A stretch of 64,000 bases of DNA from Castanea sativa (lineage: Eukaryota > Streptophyta > Magnoliopsida > Fagales > Fagaceae). The first letter of the stretch is position 1; every line of letters starts with the position of its first letter. Made by a program: the position numbers and the translations under genes. Below are positions 48,976 to 60,949 of this stretch, one piece after another. The stretch lies in assembly GCF_040712315.1 (NCBI RefSeq), contig NC_134013.1, forward strand, positions 74,840,001 to 74,904,000. The letters run 5' to 3'. The notes beneath the pieces are model-generated. The model ran no database searches, was not told the origin of the DNA, and was given only the letters and a program-made list of their open reading frames with translations.

Positions 48976-49681
48976 ACACTGAAGAAAAAAAAAAAAAAAA
49001 AAAGCTTCGTCGCACTCGCAAAGTGCGTGTGATGAGGCTAGTCCCCTTAGTTGAGATGCAATGTGAAGTTATTTTCTAATCATAAATAACGAACTTTTTA
49101 AAGATAAATATTTTACGAGGAAGTATGAGTTAACAAAGTGCAATCAGAGAATTCATAATTTTTACAAAATAGGTAATTCAAATATATAGTATCATGATGT
49201 TTCAATTGGAATTCTCCGTTGTCCATAAATTAAGGGCTTGAAATAGAGTCAAACACACTATTTTGTAAAAGATAGAAATCTTCAGAATTGCTGTCTACAG
49301 TGGGTGGCTTTCTTGTATCATGGAGATGAATCACCTATAACTTGGAAACAAACTCTTTGGAATGGTGACAATTACTATTAGATTAAAGACTGTTCTATAC
49401 ATAATTCAAAGTCGCATTAATTTCTTATTACCGATTCCTAATCATTTCAATAACATTGTGTGTGTGTATATATATATATTTTATTTATTTATTTGTGTTG
49501 ATTGAGCACAAATTTTTCTCAAAATTTTCTTTATGGCATATTGTTTTATTGATAAGTTATGCCCTTGGCTACTAAGAGTGAAACGAGAACTTATAAAAGC
49601 AACATCAAGGCATCAACAAGAAAGTTGAGTGCAAATGCAGGTAAGGTATATTTGTTAGAGACATGGAGCCATGACTACAAT
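48976..49681. other. Intergenic DNA
   Basis: Poly(A) run at 48985-49003 and a short (TG)(TA) run near 49457-49479. No gene seen. Confidence 0.4.
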
Positions 49682-49691
49682 GTTTTCTAAC

Positions 49692-50044
49692 AAATTAAGG
49701 GTTCGGTTAGTGTGTGCCCTCACACATTTTAACTCATTCATTTTTGGAAAAAAAAAATTTCAAAAATTGAAAAAACTGTCAAAACTTTTTTAATTCTCAA
49801 GAAATTTTTTTCAAAAATGATAAATTATTGTGTGCCCTAAGAGCACACATTAGCAAAATTCATAAATTAAAAATGGTACGTCGTCAGGTTTTAAGCTAAT
49901 ACGACTTTGGTTTCAGGTTTGAGTTCTCTTAATTTCCACTGGTGAGCATGATGGTGTTTATTTCTTTTCATGTTAGCTGGGTAGTGTATAGGGATTGCCA
50001 CCCTTCTCTCCTACGTTTCTTTGTGTAAAAAAAAAAAAAAAAAA
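49692..50044 (+). mobile_element. Possible poly(A)-tailed retroelement insertion
   Basis: A run of about 18 A ends at 50044, and GTTTTCTAAC occurs both before (49682-49691) and directly after (50045-50054). GGTTTTAAGCTAATACGAC and CAGGTTTGAGTTCTC look like degraded polymerase III boxes. It could be a SINE or composite; the upstream half is not explained. Confidence 0.4.
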
Positions 50045-50054
50045 GTTTTCTAAC

Positions 50055-50754
50055 GCACAGACGGGGACGGAGCCACTGTTAGACATTGCCCCCTAATTTT
50101 TTTTTAAAATATTATTATATATGTGTACTAATTTTAACAATTTTATTTTATAAAATTACATTTTATTCCTCTTAAACAATATTATTGATTCTTGTAAGAG
50201 TAATGTTGTACTCACAAACTTTTTTAAAAACTCTTTTAATAACATATTCTTATTGGTTCACATATGAGCTCACTACTTATATCATTTTTTTTTTAAAAAA
50301 AGCTCAAAAACAAAAATTATCAATAGTGAGACTAAAAAAAATGAAGCCCAATCAACCAATTTTATCCAAAATAAACAATCATACCCTTTAAAAAATTCTA
50401 AACAAAAACAATTTTGTTTTTACCCAAAAAAATCAATGGTTATGTAATAGCAGAGTTAGAGGTTGAAACCGCCGCACACAGCCAACATTACCCTGCTCAA
50501 TCCCTATGCACAATGGTCTTTTCCATAATTTTACCATTATGTTACTAGAGAACGTCACTTCATAATTCAGATTAATGGCCTGTTTGGATGGAGGGGGAGT
50601 AGAGTAGAGTTGGCTAAAAATAAGTTAATTTTGTGCTAAATCTACTTTACTTTACTCTACTCCTCCTTCCCCTCCCTCAATCCAAACGGACCATAAATGA
50701 GTTCATTTTGTCTCCAGACAGTCCCTTCCTTTTTCTTTTTTCTTTTTTTTATTC
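50055..50754. other. Intergenic DNA
   Basis: No gene. CTGTTTGGATGGAGGGGGAG at about 50580 and TCAATCCAAACGGACC near 50678 are inverted partners and may mark a further small MITE. Confidence 0.4.
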
Positions 50755-52199
50755 GGAGAAATTACACTTTACCACCCTAAACTATGCACTAGATTACACT
50801 TTGCACCATAAACTATTCGATTGCACACTTTACACCCTATACTATCACGCTTTGCACCCGGTGTTATTTTTGCTGTTATATTTAATAGAATTTTGTTGCA
50901 TGTGACAAGCACGTGCTTCTTGCTTAGCTGGAATAAAGTTAAAAGACTGAAACACCCTTTCCCAAAATCAATTAAAACAAAACCCAAAATTTTCCACATC
51001 TCCCTCTATCTCACGTGGGGCCATCCTCTTCCCCAAATTCCACGTAGCTTCATTTGCACTGTCTCTAAAAAAAAAAAAAAATTACACAAATCTCAGAGTT
51101 TCTCTCATATCTTCCTTGACCATTGACAAAGTTCAAATCTTCTATTACAGGTTAGCAAAATCAAAATACACGTGATTTTGAGAAACACAAAGTTCAAAAT
51201 GCCCAGATGTAATTCTTGATTGATTTTTTTTTTTTTTTTATCATTCTCTCCTTATAACGATTTTGGTGATTGTTTCTCATCAGATTCTTCTTCTTAAAGT
51301 GGAAATGAAATGAGAAACACTATTTAAATACCAGGGCCACCACCACCAAATAAATAATATAAAAAAACATAATAATAAAAAATAAGTTTCATGTTTGGCT
51401 AGAGGAGGGCGCCTCTGACTTCTTCAAACATTTGTTCAACAAGATTGTTATCACATACAGATCACAACACATAAATGCTTTGAATTTCACAAATTGCAAA
51501 TAAATTATTTGAGAGAACCCATTTCTGTTTTTTTGCCTAAAAACTAAAAAAAAAAAAACTCAATTTTTTGGGACCCACGGGTTGACCACTATGCAGAGCG
51601 GTTACCCGCGAAATCCTTTTCATTTTCTTTTTTGGATTGTTTTTCATTTCCAAACCAATCCGTCTCGTGAAGAAGCACTTAGTACAGGCAGTTGTAGGAT
51701 CTGGCCAAACATCACAGCACAGAACGGAGAAAATGGAAAACAAAATTAAAAAAAAATTTAAAAGGAAGTGATTGTTCACAAATGAAGGGGGACGGATCTT
51801 GGGTACCTGTGAAACTAAAAAGGGTCGCCGGAGAATGGGAGCGGCGGAGCTGCTGATGTGACAAGGGCCGGCGCTGGAGCTTCAAGGGTCGGGAAGAGAT
51901 TGTTCACAGTTGAGAGGTGCCGTGGGTTTGGGAGAGGAGAAAGAGATTGTTCATTCTTTGGGTTTTGTTTTAATTGATTTTGAGGAAGGTTATTTTAGTC
52001 TTTTAACTTTATTCTACCTAAACAAGAAGCATGTGCTTGTCACATGCAACAAGATTTTGTTAAATATAACAGCAAAAATAACACCGGGGTGCAAAACATG
52101 ATAAGTGTGATAGTTTAGGTGCAAAGTATGCAATCGGATAGTTTTGGGTGCAAAGTGTAATCTAGTACATAGTTTAGGGTGGCAAAGTGTAATTTTTCC
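50755..52199. mobile_element. Long terminal-inverted-repeat element, 1.4 kb
   Basis: The outer about 240 bp at each end are reverse complements: the left end GGAGAAATTACACTTTACCA matches the reverse complement of the right end, GGAAAAATTACACTTTGCCA, through CACATGCAACAAAATTCT-type and AATCAATTAAAACAAAACCC blocks. Flanking 9-mers TTTTTATTC and TTTTTCCTC agree at seven positions. The layout suggests a Mutator-like or foldback element. The middle 900 bp has no transposase frame. Confidence 0.78.
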
Positions 52200-53716
52200 T
52201 TTTTCCTCTTATGGTGGATCTATTTTGTGACTTGTGGGACAACCAATTACCATGTGCCACATAATGTTGCCACCGCCGTTGAGCCCCAAAAATCATATTA
52301 AAACTTACCTAGTTTTTTGCCATATGAGTATAAAACTAAAGTGCTCCACGCACTATGATGTAGTGTAGTGTAGTACAGTTGGCCTTGAAGCAAAAACCAG
52401 TGAAGTACTGCTGCTTCGTAATGATCCAACATGGAACTTTCCTCTTCTTTTTTGCTGGGTCATGCATATTATTCAAATGCCCCCACATGAGACTCTTGCA
52501 ATTCCAACTTTTATTTTTGCATAGCTTAAAGTCATGTGACCAATCCGTGCCTAACATGACTTCACTATTAACCTTTCAAATATTCATCTCCTTATTCCCT
52601 TTAGAAGAAAGGAACCATTATCATCACATGGACCAACCTGTAGACAAAAGATCCATTAATTAACAGAATCATTCAATCATCTAATAATTCAAAAACTCTT
52701 CTGAGCTCATGGCCTCCAATAATTCAATGCCTCCTGTCCCATTTGCCACTTTAATATTCAAGGCAATGACAAATACGTCAACAGCTTCAACTCTCATTGT
52801 GTCTCCAATTATTATTATTCTATTTTCTACCCATTACTCCACTCCAAAGGTTACTTCAAGAAACTACTTCTTCTAATCTCAGAGGGTTTAAATAGTTAAG
52901 AAAAGTGCTACCAGATGTTTGATTATTTCAATGTTGGGTTACCAACTATTCCTTGTTTCTTATCTTTTCTACTGGTCCTTTTCTCATGCATCCTCATTCA
53001 TCATAAAATTTGGGCATGATGATCATGCTTATCTAGTACATATCCAAACCCATCTATAAATATTCTTTTCCTCAAACTTGGGCTAGCCATCATCACATGT
53101 CATAAAGTCCAGTTTTCTATTCTTTCTTCCATTGGAGACTGTGACTCTCTTTTCTTGCTCTCTTTATCTCTTGATCATATGAAATAGGCTTCCTCGCTTT
53201 AAATGTATTTTGGGTTTATTTGATTTAACAGAACAATCACGAGAGAGACACACTTGTACTCAACTGCTTATCTCACATGAAGTTCTTCCTTTCAAGCTTT
53301 ATATTGTAGAAGTGTCTAGTTGAAGTGATTACAGACTTACAGTTAAGACGTAAGACTTAATAGTGCCCTCTTGGGTTACTGAATCACCGTCTACATTTCT
53401 TGACCAATTGATTATATATAAAGTGAAGGTCTTTTTTTTTTTAATCTACGTAGGCTTCATTGGGTTCTGTTCAACTTTTGTCTTCCCCAATGAATATTTG
53501 ACCTTTTCAGCTTCTCTGTTCCCTCTTATCTCTCTGTTTCTATCATTATTATTATATAATATTTCACATTAGTTTGCCTAGGAATCTTGGACTTCACATC
53601 ACTGAAGTGGCTGGTTAAGTAGGTAATTTAGGTGGGAAGATTGTTATTTTTTATGAGAGGAGGTTCTGTTTAGCTTCAGATTTGTCCGAGCTAGTGAGTG
53701 AAAACTTGTAGTTGAA
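52200..53716 (+). promoter_or_regulatory. Upstream region of the HMA-domain gene
   Basis: No gene. TATATATAAAG at 53413-53423 is a good TATA candidate about 300 bases before the ATG; CTATAAATA near 53054 is another. I cannot choose between them from sequence alone. Confidence 0.45.
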
Positions 53717-55127
53717 ATGGGGAAGCTAAGCTTTGGTAAGGTGTTAGACTGTTTTAGTCTTTCTTCTTGCTCAAGCTCTTGCTTCTGCATGAACTCTGCG
53801 GAAACCCAAGATGAGTTTGAGAGCAAGCCATTGATTGCAAGTGATAAAAGCCAGTTACTGAGATTGAAAGATGTTGTTTCTGGAAAACAGACCTTGGCTT
53901 TTCAATTGAAACCCAAGGTGAGGCTCTTTTATCTCTAAACTTTCTTTTACTCTTGTGGGAGAGAAGAACTTGTTTTGGCAATATCCAATACAATTGGAGT
54001 TCTATTAATTTTCAGTTTGTTGATGAACTGTGCAGATGGTGATGCTAAGGGTGTCCATGCACTGCAATGGCTGCGCAAGAAAAGTTGAGAAACATATCTC
54101 AAAGATGGAAGGTATGTAAAAATGGTCCTCTCTCTCTCTCTCTCTCTCTCTTCTTTTTTTCATTTCTGCATTACTAGATTAGCTATCAAGTCCTTGATTG
54201 AAACTAATCAATATAAGACAATTTCTTAACTATTCTTCAACAACATTAATTATTAATGTTACATATATATTTAAAACATGTTAGTAATGTTGCTCCTTAG
54301 CCCTTTTACAAGCATATAAATTTTAATAACAATCCTTTACGTTTCTTTTTTCAACTTGTTTTTTTTTGTTTGGGATTAATGGAACTAAAGATGAACAACA
54401 TTGATTCACAAGATGAACCCAGTTGTATATCTAAAAAGGGAAAGACCGATCCGTTGAACATGTTTTCTGTGTTTGTATGTGCGTTTTGCAGTTTTTGTCT
54501 GAGCAAAAATATATTAAAAAAAGAAAAGAAAAAACCATTCGAATCATAAGGATATGATGATTAATTCTACTACAAGAAAGTACACCAAATGTACAACACC
54601 CCCTCAATAAATTAGAAATACAATATCTTTTACAACTGTATGTGTTAACAAAGTATGTTGTAATTGATGTTTAATAAAAGTAATAGATTAATGTGAAATA
54701 GATATTACTCCAATTGTAATTTACCATCTTCACAAACTATGAAGAGAGTTGTGGAAAATATTTATCCATACCATACTCATATTTATATATATGCACAAAA
54801 ATAAGACCAATATTTCTCCCCTGTTTTATTTATTTATTTATTTATTTTTTTGATAAAAGGCTAGAATCTCCCTTTTTAACCTTATCTTGCGGTTTCTCTA
54901 TATTTCTAAATAAAAATTTTGTACGGTTTTACTTGTGTATAGTACTATATATTTCACCTAAAACTGAACTTATCTCTTTCTGCCTCTTCTCAAAAACAGG
55001 AGTGACCTCGTACAAAGTAGACTTGGAAACCAAGATGGTGGTTGTTATAGGAGACATTCTTCCTTTTGATGTGCTGGAGAGTGTCTCGAAGGTAAAAAAT
55101 GCAGAGCTTTGGAATTCCCCATCTTGA
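53717..55127 (+). CDS. HMA-domain protein, SODIUM POTASSIUM ROOT DEFECTIVE-like
   Basis: Exons 53717-53917, 54036-54111 and 55000-55127; 405 nt, 134 aa, frame intact with GT-AG introns. HMA domains bind metal ions through a CxxC motif; plant NaKR-like proteins with this layout have been linked to phloem ion balance, but this short member's role is inferred only. The first exon encodes MGKLSFGKVLDCFSLSS, a serine/cysteine-rich leader (SSCSSSCFC), then LKDVVSGKQTLAFQLKPK. The HMA domain spans about residues 68-130: MVMLRVSMHCNGCARKVEKH with C77 and C80, then GVTSYKVDLETKMVVVIGDI. It ends NAELWNSPS with no CaaX box, so farnesylation typical of HIPP proteins is not expected. The cysteine cluster near the N-terminus might be lipidated. 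Confidence 0.93.
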
Positions 55128-56076
55128 TGAACATGATCAATTTTTACTCCCAAATTATTCATCATTCATACATACTGTATAATACAGATGTCAAGTTCCC
55201 ATTTGTCTTCTCTTTCCATGGAGAGGGAAAACATAAATCTACACCATCTAATATTGAGGTCTCTCCATGACCCAATATATATGTAAGCTTAAATATATGG
55301 GCAGTGATGCACACCGTGCAACAAGTGTTTGCCCAAATATATAATCAGTTTTGATTCAAGTACTGTACCCTAGTAACCATTAGCCTTTTACAATTTGGCT
55401 TTTAATGTTATTTGGTCAAAATGAATGGTCAAAAATATAGATTTAAAAAAAAAATTAAGGTAGAACAATTTTCTTTCGAGGGTCAAGAGCTAGTTGAATT
55501 TTCACTTCTCTCTTCATGTATAATTTAGGGTTCAAAAATGTATTTCTACAGACTAATTTGTGGGTAAACAAATTTTATAATTGGTACAGTAACTATATAA
55601 ACCATTATTTTAAAGTTTTCTCAATAACAAAATTAATATATAATTATCTCTTTTCTTCTCTCTATGGCCTCTCATGATAAAAAACCACTTCTTCTCAAAA
55701 AAAAAAATTAACCCACGCTTAAAAATTAAAATAACAAGTGAATTTGGTGAACGGTCCAAACAAGAGGGACGATGGGTACTCGCATATATGTATAGCCCAT
55801 AATGAAAAGCTCTATAAAAGGGAAGTATAAGTACGTATAACATAAATAGGCATAGGTTTTTTCATGATGTTCTCTATGACCTTCACTTTGAGAATGACAT
55901 CGATCTTATTTATCATTTATTATTTTTTGGATAATTAAGATGAACAAACATTTATACTATAGTTCAATAGCAATAATTTTTCACATATCTAACAAAAAAA
56001 GAATTTAAAAAAATCCCTTGTCAATCTTCTAAGTTAACTTATTCCTTTTCCTGTCTCTCTTGTCAGGAGCCCCACC
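55128..56076. other. HMA gene 3' flank and intergenic DNA
   Basis: Probable 3' UTR for the first 200 bases. No gene or element recognised afterwards. Confidence 0.4.
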
Positions 56077-56895
56077 TAGGACTGTAAATTAACTAAATTT
56101 TTCATGAACAATTCAAGTTCCACTTGAAATGTTTGTTTATTTAGCAAACAAGTCAAATTCAAGCCCAGGTTTAAGCTCGAATATTAAACAAGCAAAGCTC
56201 AAATATAATGAGCGTTTGGATAGCGTTAGGAATCCTGTGTCTGGCGTTTTGTATTTTCCTCTTTCTTTTTTTTTTTTTTCTTTTTTTTGATGCACGCGTT
56301 TCAGCTTTTAGGAGACAAATTACACTGTTCACGCATTGTTCATGCACTATTTACGCACTGTTCACGGGACCCAAAACCACTTTATTATAAAAATATTAAA
56401 AATGAGTCTCTCGGCACTATTCACACATTTAAAAATTATTTTGCTACAGTGTTTTCAGTTTTCAACAAAATAAGCTGTATCCAAACGAACCCATAATGTG
56501 CTTGTGAACAAACTTATGAACATAATTAAGACTTAATTTAATTATATATAATATTATATTTTTATATGTATATTTGTCTAAAAAAACTTATATAGATTTG
56601 AGACTGAATTGTATAAGTTTGTAAATAGATTCATATGATATCAAATTTTTTTTTTTTGTAGTTTATTAATAATATAAACAATCCATTCGTAATAAAAATT
56701 CAGAGATTTGTGAAGGAATAAAACATTTATGTCATAGTTTTACCACATATGAGAAATGAATTAGTTAAGAAAATGAATTAAGCTTAAACATGTAACCTTA
56801 TTTGGTGATAAGCTTGAGCTTAGTGTATGTTCAAAATAAAATTATATGAACAAACATGAATTTTTAGTACTCGATTCAGCTTGTTTACGGCCCTA
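56077..56895. mobile_element. hAT-like element, copy 2, with nested MITE
   Basis: Begins TAGGACTGTAAATTAAC and ends GGCCCTA; the body between shares TGTTCATAAG/TTGAATTTG-type words with the element in SERINC intron 5, in reverse orientation. It is split by the MITE at 56210-56492. No 8-bp duplication is evident, so the ends are approximate. Confidence 0.6.
56210..56492. mobile_element. MITE, family A copy 2, nested
   Basis: Left end GAGCGTTTGGATAGCG and right end CTGTATCCAAACGAACCC. ATAAT flanks on both sides (56205-56209 and 56493-56497). Interior has TGTTCACGCATTGTTCATGC-type repeats and a T-rich run. Opposite orientation to the copy at 301-560. Confidence 0.75.
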
Positions 56896-57304
56896 AATCT
56901 ACACGGCTCCTCACTCCTCTCCTGAAAAAAAATTGTTATGTGGCAACAAAAGCGAGGATGGAAGTAGAAATCTTTTTTAGGAGGTCAACTTTAAGGACCA
57001 AAATGAAATTGTATGAAACTTAAGTTATATGCATATACACACATGTTCATACATAATTATGTACTGCATTTAATATTTTGCTTCAAAAAGTGATTAAAGT
57101 TTTCATATTTTGTGATAGATACTAAACTAATTAAAATTCCATAAAAATTAATTCAATTTCATTTTTAATTTTTAATTTTTTTTAACATCGTATGTTTTGA
57201 TTAGATATTATCTTACATATAAAATTGAATAAGTAATATATTATTGAGTAATTGAAAGTCCTATAAATTTTATATTAAAAAAAAACTAAATTTAAATTGA
57301 GCAT
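56896..57304. other. Intergenic AT-rich DNA
   Basis: Nothing recognised. Confidence 0.4.
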
Positions 57305-57992
57305 TGATAAAGTATCAGTAGGGGCAAGTTTTGGTTCTTAAGCCCAAAAGATAAATGGATTAAGGCCCAAAGAGCCCAATACAATTAATTTGTAGCGAGT
57401 GGGCTTAAAAGCTAGGCTTCAATGGATCACACAACACGCACAGTGAATTAAAGATAGTAAGGAAGTAAAGAAAAACAAGCTCTACCTCAAGAAAACCTTC
57501 CTCGGGAAAATATGAGGAGAGTTGCCCTTATCTATATTTCTTTGGAACTGGGATACAATTTCAGTTCTTATCGCTACAATGTCTTCTCTACACATTTTCC
57601 AATCCCCTTCCCCTGGAGGGCCTCTCACATTATTTAGCCCCCTTTAGATGATCTTGGCCCTCCACTGTTGGTCGCCCAGCCTTCCACTTGAGTGCTTGTC
57701 CCATTAGACCCTTCCCAAAACCCCTTATGAGTTGCGGCAATCAAAGCAGCACTGTTCAAGGGTCTTCTCCACATAAATGCGACCAGGAGGTTTGGTGGGA
57801 AGCATTAAATGTGGTGGCAACCACCGTCCCTTCAGTCAGGACTAACCATTTCGCCGAAGCTCTCTCTATTTAGTATGACCTCCTCTGGTAACGTGCCATT
57901 GACGTGGCCTTATTGTCCGAGGGCGTGATCTCCTCGGAGCTGCAGTGGCCTCCTCAATCTCAGGTATGACACATGAAAATGTAGCCTTATCA
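57305..57992 (+). mobile_element. LTR-like sequence, family D relative
   Basis: Starts TGATAAAGTATCAG and ends CCTTATCA, inverted TGATAA(A)G ends. Internal words GGCCCAAAGAGCCCAAT, AATTTGTAGCGAGTGGGC, CCTCGGG and AATGTGGTGGCA(A) match the other family D LTRs. Flanks AGCAT and AATTT do not match, so either the ends are misplaced or the duplication was lost. Confidence 0.6.
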
Positions 57993-58216
57993 AATTTCTA
58001 TTCCCTACAGTATCTATAGTATATTTTTAACTTTATTCATATGTTATGAGATTATTTTTATTTTATTGAAAATTTTACCCTCTTAAATATTTGAATTTTA
58101 TTTTTGAAAAAATAACTTCATTCACCACTCACAAATATTAACAAACTTGTGTAATACACTAGACTCAAAGCATATATAACAAAGCAACATCAATCAAGAA
58201 TCATTTTAAGATGAGT
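57993..58216. other. Short spacer
   Basis: AT-rich, nothing seen. Confidence 0.4.
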
Positions 58217-58363
58217 GTCAGATAGCTCAACTGATAAAATATTTTGTCGTTGAATAAAAAATCTGAAGTTCAAATCCTACACCTACACCAAAAATTAATT
58301 GATGTCTTAACTTGATGATGAGCAATTATCACGAAGTAGACGAAATAAGTTTAAATTCTACCA
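58217..58363 (+). mobile_element. SINE copy 2
   Basis: TAGCTCAACTGATAAAAT (A box), GAAGTTCAAATCCTAC (B box) and ACACCAAAAATTAATTGATG parallel the SINE at 22867-23013. The tail is degraded and it ends just before the solo LTR at 58371. Confidence 0.75.
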
Positions 58364-58370
58364 TGTGTGT

Positions 58371-59104
58371 TGTAAGGACCAATTTTTGGACCTCTATCCT
58401 GCAAACAGTTGATGATGGCCCAACAAGCCCAACACAATGTATTTGTTAGAGAATGGATTTTACAAGAGAGAGTGTTTAGCAAATCAAATATTGGCCTTAA
58501 TTGATAGGGATTAAACCAATTAGAAAACATAATTTGAGAATGGCATTTCTCGGTCAAGTCCGAGGATGAATTGTTCTTATATTTACTCAAGTTTTGTCTA
58601 AGTACAAGGTATTTTCAATCTCAACCCTCCACTTGTTGGTCATGTAGGTGATCCTTTGGATGCTTGTCCCATCAGAAACCTCCTGGAAGTTTTGTGAGTA
58701 ACTGTGAACTTAGATATCTATGCTCAGGGGTCATTTTTACGTAAATAAGGCCAGTTGGTTAGGTACAAAACATTTAATGTGGTGGCAGCAGTCTTCTCCC
58801 TAGATATTTCTTCTTTTGTGATTGGTTAGCTTCCTTGAAGCTTATCCATAAAAAGGAAGGATTACCTTTTGTGTAGTATTCCCAAGAAAGCTAGGTTCCA
58901 ACCTTCCACAATGCTTTCCCGAGGAAGCTCGGCTCCTCGGGAACTCGGCTCCTCGGGAACTACTACCAGCTTGTCGTTATACTTTCTTGTCCTCGGCTCG
59001 TTGATCCCTAAACTTAGTAAACCTCACGACCATCCTTGGGTTCTTAAGTATCCTCGGACACAGCCCACAGCTCAATCCATTTACTCATCCTGCTCACCTT
59101 CACA
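58371..59104 (+). mobile_element. Solo LTR, family D, 734 bp
   Basis: Starts TGTAAGGACCAATTTTTGG and ends CACCTTCACA; TGTGT flanks exactly at 58366-58370 and 59105-59109. Shares the family D landmarks (GCCCAACACAATG, CCGAGGA, AATGTGGTGGCAGCAG). A 17-bp GAACTCGGCTCCTCGG-type unit is locally duplicated near 58925-58960. No internal retrotransposon DNA. Confidence 0.85.
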
Positions 59105-60949
59105 TGTGTATATGTATAATCATTTTTAAGAAATTATTATTTCAATAAATCTCTCAAAAACTTGAATTTTCTTTTAAATTGACATCTCATGTGAATTTCA
59201 TTTTTTTTTTATGTCCCAAAGATCAACAAAAAAAAAAAAAACAAGGGAAAAAAAAACTATTTAAGTACTAAAGGAAAATGACAAAAACTAAGTATATTAA
59301 AGTATTGAACACATATGCCAAAAGTGTATTGTTAGAACTTAGAACTAGGGTGATAAAACCTTTTAAAAAAATTATTACTCGCACCAAATATGTATTTTTT
59401 TTTAATTTAACAATGAATTTTCTTTAACCACATACCATAAATATAACTATAATAGAATCACTAAGGAATTGTTATGTGTGCCCTCTACAGCAACCAAATA
59501 ATCATCCTTAAATATTACGACAAAATCCTGAGTGCTAGAAATTGAAAGTAAGACTGTAATAAGAACAAAAATTATAGCAACATGGGCTGTGGGTGGGGCG
59601 GCTGCCACTGCCCCATCAACGATAATGTATGTCTTTATCCATACTGCTTAGTGCTGATAGCATAGCAGTAAAATTGAATGTTCATGTTCAAAGAGATGAT
59701 TGTTTCTCAAATTTTAAAAAAAAAAAATGTTAAAAGAGATAAAGTACGCATGTCAGATATATCTCTCTTATTATATACTAAGAATTATCATCTTTTACCC
59801 AAACAAATAAATACCACTGATGGCTGATAGCTTTGTTTGTTGATTTATTATTTTTACTTTTCCAAGATATTGGAGACTTGGAATAGAGATTCTTAAAAAA
59901 AAAAAAAAAAAGTTACGGGCTTTTGCATTTTGGAGAACTGTCTTACATGTCTAGCACCGCATTCTTCCTATTGGACACTCATATTAACGGTCCAATGGGC
60001 CTTTGTCACTACATGCTGTATTATCTGATATTGGGACTGTGTGTTCGGTGGAAGTGGTTGTAGCTAGAATTTTTCTTTCTGCCTATCCATACGTAGAAAA
60101 TCTTTGTTTTTGTTTTTCTCAAAAAAAAAAAAAAAATCTTTATTTTCTACATACTTATAGCTAGTAAGTTTTATTGCACAAGATAAGATCGTGTTATTTG
60201 TCAGTCTGAAGAGATTAGCTTCTCTTGTAGCTTTTTAATTTATTTGCTTCTCTATAACTTAGGTTTTTTTTCTTTTAAAAAAAAAAATTTTAAGATATTA
60301 CTATTCTGTTATCAATTTTCAGCAAATAAACAATTTTTTTTTAGTAAAAAAAAGTAATCCAAACACACAAAAAATCTAGAAATTATAATACTTCACCATC
60401 CAAATGTCCACTTTTGTTTCCTAGTGCAGGTCAAATGACATTTTTTTAATGTTTTCAATAGAGACTTCTAGATTTGAACCTCTATTTCCTTTTCTTTTTT
60501 TTGGGGGGGGGGTTGCTCTTTGAAAGTTCCTTGATAGCAATAGGACGAGGTGAGGTCCAATTGGGTTGCCTTCTCCTCACTTTGAAGCATGATGGCACAA
60601 GTTAAGGATGGAGGTAAGACAAGTTGGAGAGACTTTTTTCATTTTTAATGAGGTGATTCGACATGAATGAGATAAAGATTAATAATAATAATAAAAAGGA
60701 GCATTTAAGAGTATATTAAAAGTGAGAAAACAAGTATTTTGGGATCATAATAGAATAGAGGAAAAAATATATATAGTCTACCCTAATTAATCTTCTTGAA
60801 GATCCATAATTGACTTACAGCTTTGGAACTAAGGTTTATTGTTATTGTGTATGTGTGTGTATATATTTATATATATATAATTTGAGCTTAGAAGTTGTGG
60901 TTGTGCTAAATGGCTATTCTCACTAATTAGTAAATTAATTATATATTTT
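59105..60949. other. Intergenic AT-rich DNA
   Basis: No gene. Several poly(A)/poly(T) tracts, a G9 run at 60503-60511 and a short (TA)n near 60866-60880. Confidence 0.4.

Noticed and set aside
50769..52101. Two frames with the same peptide on opposite strands
   Set aside because: Both come from the inverted arms of the 50755-52199 element, so they are not a duplicated gene.
3541..55127. Functional cluster of the four genes
   Set aside because: The genes lie on both strands, far apart, in unrelated pathways, with transposon-rich gaps between them.
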